Shown here in pieces: positions 6,072 to 8,163 of a DNA stretch of 8,163 nt; position 1 is the first letter of the stretch, and each line of letters starts with the position of its first letter. The DNA comes from Bacteroidales bacterium (lineage in GTDB: Bacteria; Bacteroidota; Bacteroidia; Bacteroidales; JALTDM01). The DNA lies in contig JALTEO010000201.1 of the NCBI GenBank assembly GCA_027073875.1, positions 1-8,163 on the forward strand, given 5' to 3'. The position numbers and the translations under genes are program-made. The notes beneath the pieces were generated by a model. It searched no databases. It saw only the letters and a program-made list of their open reading frames with translations, and had not been told where the DNA came from.

Positions 6072-7053
6072 CTTTCAATACTGTTTGTAATTTTTCAATG
6101 GTTTCTTTCAATGATTTATAGGATTTTCCGCCGGCAGCATTCAAATGTCCGCCACCATGAAAATATCGTTTGGCAATATAGTTGGCAGGAAATAATCCTT
6201 TGGAACGAAACGACATCTTGACATAGCTTTTTTTCTCAATTATAATAATCGTAAACAATACACCTTTGACTGCCAACAGATAATTGACCATTCCCTCTTC
6301 ATCACCCAACTGAAAATTAAATTTTTTTAATTCTTCGGCAGAAAAACTAAAATACGCAGTATGATATTTAGGTAATACTACCATTTTTTCGTATAGAGCA
6401 TATCCCAACAAACGCATCCGGCTTTCAGAAAAATTATTATAAACACGGTCGTAAATTTTATTTTTATCAATACCTGTTTTCAGCAGGTGAGCTGTCGTTT
6501 CAAATGTCTCCGGTCTTGAAGAATTATGCGAAAAACATCCTGTATCAGTCATAATACCCGTAAATAGACATTCTGCGACCTGTTTATTTAGTTTATCAAG
6601 AAATTCCATTTTCTCAATAAACGAATAAATTAATTCGGAAGTAGAGCTAACCTTAACATCGGACATTGCAAAATCAAAAAAAGAATCGGGATTGGGATGA
6701 TGGTCAATTAAAACTTTCGGAGCATTATTTTTACCAACTTCTTTTGAGATAAAATCAATCCGCTCGTAATTATTGAAATCTACGAAGAAGAACAGTGTGG
6801 CTTCTGCAATTGCCTGATTGGCATCTTTTTGGTGTTCCATTGCTACTATAAATTTCTCAGCTCCGGGCATCCATTTCAAAAAATCGGGAAAAGCATTTGG
6901 TACCAATAATTTTGTCGCTATATTCATTTGCGAAAATATATGATACAATGCCAACGCCGCTCCAATGGTGTCTCCATCAGGATTTTTGTGCGATAGCAAT
7001 AACACTTTAGCATCAGGATTTAAAAGCTTCGTTTTTAATTCGTCAATATTCAT
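6043..7053 (-). CDS. nrnA: DHH/DHHA1 phosphoesterase, NrnA-type nanoRNase/pAp phosphatase
   Basis: This 336-residue cytoplasmic enzyme is expected to degrade very short RNAs and/or dephosphorylate 3'-phosphoadenosine 5'-phosphate with Mn2+. All DHH motifs are present: HKNPDGDTIG (H22, N24, D26, D28), FFVDFNN (D92), the DHH triad D117-H118-H119, and TDTGCFSH (D170). The C-terminal DHHA1 domain has RSKG and the substrate-binding FHGGGHLNAAGG (G300 to H303). Length is normal for NrnA (about 310-340). I place the start at the ATG at 7051-7053; the TTG directly before it would add only one residue. Its 3' end overlaps the GldI-like gene by 29 bases, making it the likely first gene of the FKBP cluster. 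The bifunctional nanoRNase/pAp assignment comes from family knowledge and cannot be split by sequence here. Confidence 0.94.
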   Translation of the reverse strand: MNIDELKTKLLNPDAKVLLLSHKNPDGDTIGAALALYHIFSQMNIATKLLVPNAFPDFLKWMPGAEKFIVAMEHQKDANQAIAEATLFFFVDFNNYERIDFISKEVGKNNAPKVLIDHHPNPDSFFDFAMSDVKVSSTSELIYSFIEKMEFLDKLNKQVAECLFTGIMTDTGCFSHNSSRPETFETTAHLLKTGIDKNKIYDRVYNNFSESRMRLLGYALYEKMVVLPKYHTAYFSFSAEELKKFNFQLGDEEGMVNYLLAVKGVLFTIIIIEKKSYVKMSFRSKGLFPANYIAKRYFHGGGHLNAAGGKSYKSLKETIEKLQTVLKDDKTIQKYF

Positions 7054-7071
7054 CAATCAAGATTAAGACGA

Positions 7072-7079
7072 CAAACTTA
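7072..7079 (-). promoter_or_regulatory. Candidate -7 promoter box for the nrnA-FKBP cluster
   Basis: On the minus strand the word TAAGTTTG fits the Bacteroidota sigma-ABfr -7 consensus TAnnTTTG. It lies 18 bases before the nrnA ATG, which would give a very short 5' leader. I do not see a TTTG at the correct -33 distance (the nearest TTG is 26 bases upstream), so support is a single box plus good position. Confidence 0.3.
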
Positions 7080-7185
7080 CAAAGAAAAATTGTTTACTTA
7101 TTTTGCAATGGCAAAAATTACTTATAAGTTTTGAACAATAAGAACTTTTAGATAATCACATACACCTTTTTTCGTTCATTATGAG

Positions 7186-7221
7186 CTACTGAAAGGAGTG
7201 TAATAATCTCTTTCACAGTAG
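7186..7221. repeat. Bulged stem-loop between nrnA and the metallophosphoesterase
   Basis: CTACTG plus AAAG (7186-7195) pairs with CTTT and CAGTAG (7210-7213, 7216-7221), with a two-base CA bulge on the right arm and a 14-base loop. It sits directly beside the palindromic units and downstream of the metallophosphoesterase stop, so it may be part of that gene's transcript end. No T-run adjoins it on the minus strand. Confidence 0.4.
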
Positions 7222-7223
7222 TT

Positions 7224-7294
7224 GTCATTCCGAATTCATTTCGGAATCTGTAACTTTTTATTATCAATAGATCCTGAACCAAGTTCAGGATGAC
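7224..7294. repeat. Inverted pair of 26-base palindromic repeat units
   Basis: A rightward unit at 7224-7249 and a leftward unit at 7269-7294 face each other across 19 bases. The first contains the 8-pair hairpin ATTCCGAA/TTCGGAAT. The second contains the perfect 9-pair hairpin ATCCTGAAC/GTTCAGGAT (minus-strand reading) around TTG. As inverted copies they agree at 18 of 26 positions, and the stem differences are compensatory. The left-facing unit begins 3 bases after the metallophosphoesterase stop, so it is the first structure in that gene's 3' region and may act as its terminator. Confidence 0.8.
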
Positions 7295-7297
7295 GCA

Positions 7298-8163
7298 TTA
7301 TTTAATCACAAACCTGTCTACTTCTTCGAGTGTATCGGGGTTTTTGACCACTGCAGTAATATGCTCACCATTGACAGTAATTAGCACCAAAGCATTTTGC
7401 GTGGTAAAGCCGCTGCAATTCTTGGACCACGGCAATTTTTCCTGTGCGTAATACGGTGCTCCTGCTGCACCATTGTTTATCTGAATAATAGAACGGTTTA
7501 ATTTCAATTTCGGCTTGTCCCAATTTTTGGGATACCGCGGCATATCGTTATTGATGAGTAAATGGTTATAGTTGTGCTCGTCGCCGGTCATTAAAGCACA
7601 GACTTTAGTCGTCTGATTAATAATGATATCCAAAAACTCATCGCGGCGTTCAATGATGCCTTTGGCAACGGGTTTGCCTGCAATCACAGGACGGTGCGAA
7701 TTATCGCCCGAATACCACATATCGTCATACGAATGTCCGCCATTTGGAAACGGTGGCGTGTGTATGGTTACAAACACATTTTTAATCTTATCGTCTTTCT
7801 CAAATTTTTGCAAAGTTTCTTTCAACCATTGCAATTGATTATCCATAATGTAACCGTGTATATTGCCGCCGGTTTGAGTGTATTTCCACAAAAACGGTGC
7901 ATACAAGTAATTGGAATTCAGTACAACAATAGCAGTATTGCCATAAGTGTAATAATACACATTTTCCTTATACGAAGGGAAATCCGTATGGTTAGGGTCA
8001 GGGTCGTAAGCACTGCCGTCTTCGGATTCGGGACCGTTTTCGGGATTAACGAAATTCAATCCGTAAAGATATTCCGACGATGCTTTATCGAACGGAAAAT
8101 GGTCAACAGCAATAGGATAATATTCCGAATCGGGATAAAAAGCAAAATCGTAAGTCTCGTGAT
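7298..8163 (-). CDS. Calcineurin-like metallophosphoesterase, C-terminal part (5' truncated)
   Basis: The frame is open to the right edge; the TTG at 8057-8059 is internal, and codons upstream of it continue in frame (DFAFYPDSEYYPIAVDHFPFDK, in part). About 288 codons are visible. Metal-binding motifs of the second half are present: VTIHTPPFPNGGH (catalytic-type His at 7760-7762) and the TGDEHNYNH box (GD-x-H, His at 7574-7576). The N-terminal DxH, GDxxD and GNHE motifs should lie beyond the window. Further recognisable pieces are YYYTYGNTAIVVLNSNY, a QLQWLKETLQKF helix and QINNGAAGAPYYAQE near the C-terminus. This resembles large Bacteroidota metallophosphoesterases of unknown substrate, probably phosphomonoesterases or diesterases. 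No T9SS sorting domain is seen at the C-terminus, which ends in a short strand-rich segment (VDRFVIK). Location cannot be judged without the N-terminus. Confidence 0.9.
   Translation of the reverse strand, partial: HETYDFAFYPDSEYYPIAVDHFPFDKASSEYLYGLNFVNPENGPESEDGSAYDPDPNHTDFPSYKENVYYYTYGNTAIVVLNSNYLYAPFLWKYTQTGGNIHGYIMDNQLQWLKETLQKFEKDDKIKNVFVTIHTPPFPNGGHSYDDMWYSGDNSHRPVIAGKPVAKGIIERRDEFLDIIINQTTKVCALMTGDEHNYNHLLINNDMPRYPKNWDKPKLKLNRSIIQINNGAAGAPYYAQEKLPWSKNCSGFTTQNALVLITVNGEHITAVVKNPDTLEEVDRFVIK

Noticed and set aside
7054..7056. TTG start for nrnA one codon before the ATG
   Set aside because: The ATG directly after it is the stronger start, and nothing is gained by one extra residue.
8057..8059. 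TTG as the start of the metallophosphoesterase
   Set aside because: The frame stays open with protein-like codons to the right edge, and the N-terminal metal motifs are missing, so the gene is truncated by the window.

Overview
The window looks like a chromosomal segment of a member of the Bacteroidota. The DNA is AT-rich. It carries a GldI-like FKBP lipoprotein directly behind nrnA, a secreted FKBP with an alanine-glutamine signal-peptidase junction, TAnnTTTG promoter-like words, and short GTCAT...ATCT palindromic repeats of the kind common between genes in this phylum. The sequence alone does not settle the order; Bacteroidales or Flavobacteriales are both possible.

Layout. (1) Positions 1-1974 (+) hold the 3' two thirds of a large FAD and Fe-S dehydrogenase of the YdiJ type, cut by the left edge. 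(2) Positions 1975-2631 are a gene-free stretch between convergent units. It is filled with palindromic repeat units and at least three further stem-loops. (3) Positions 2632-7053 (-) are a tightly packed cluster, read from right to left: nrnA (DHH/DHHA1 phosphoesterase), a GldI-like FKBP lipoprotein overlapping it by 29 bases, a two-domain FKBP lipoprotein (2-base gap), a paralogous two-domain FKBP lipoprotein (2-base gap), and, after a 220-base low-complexity spacer, a secreted protein with two intact FKBP domains. (4) Positions 7054-7297 separate nrnA from the next gene and carry a candidate promoter word, a stem-loop and two more palindromic units. (5) Positions 7298-8163 (-) are the 3' part of a calcineurin-like metallophosphoesterase, cut by the right edge.

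How the genes fit together. The core is an envelope-folding cluster: four consecutive FKBP proteins (seven FKBP or FKBP-like domains), three of them predicted lipoproteins and one secreted to the periplasm. Binding-pocket residues go from mostly replaced in the promoter-proximal GldI-like protein, through partly replaced, to fully canonical in the last two genes. This suggests division of labour between structural or chaperone-like and catalytic members. GldI is a gliding/type IX secretion-associated lipoprotein in Flavobacterium johnsoniae, so the cluster may serve outer-membrane or T9SS assembly; that is inference. The coupling to nrnA (nanoRNA/pAp turnover) is positional only.

The most unusual sequence-level features are an 86-base palindromic repeat embedded in frame in the signal-peptide region of one FKBP lipoprotein, palindromic units whose stems differ by compensatory base changes, and a GGTTRA hexamer run in the spacer before the last FKBP gene.
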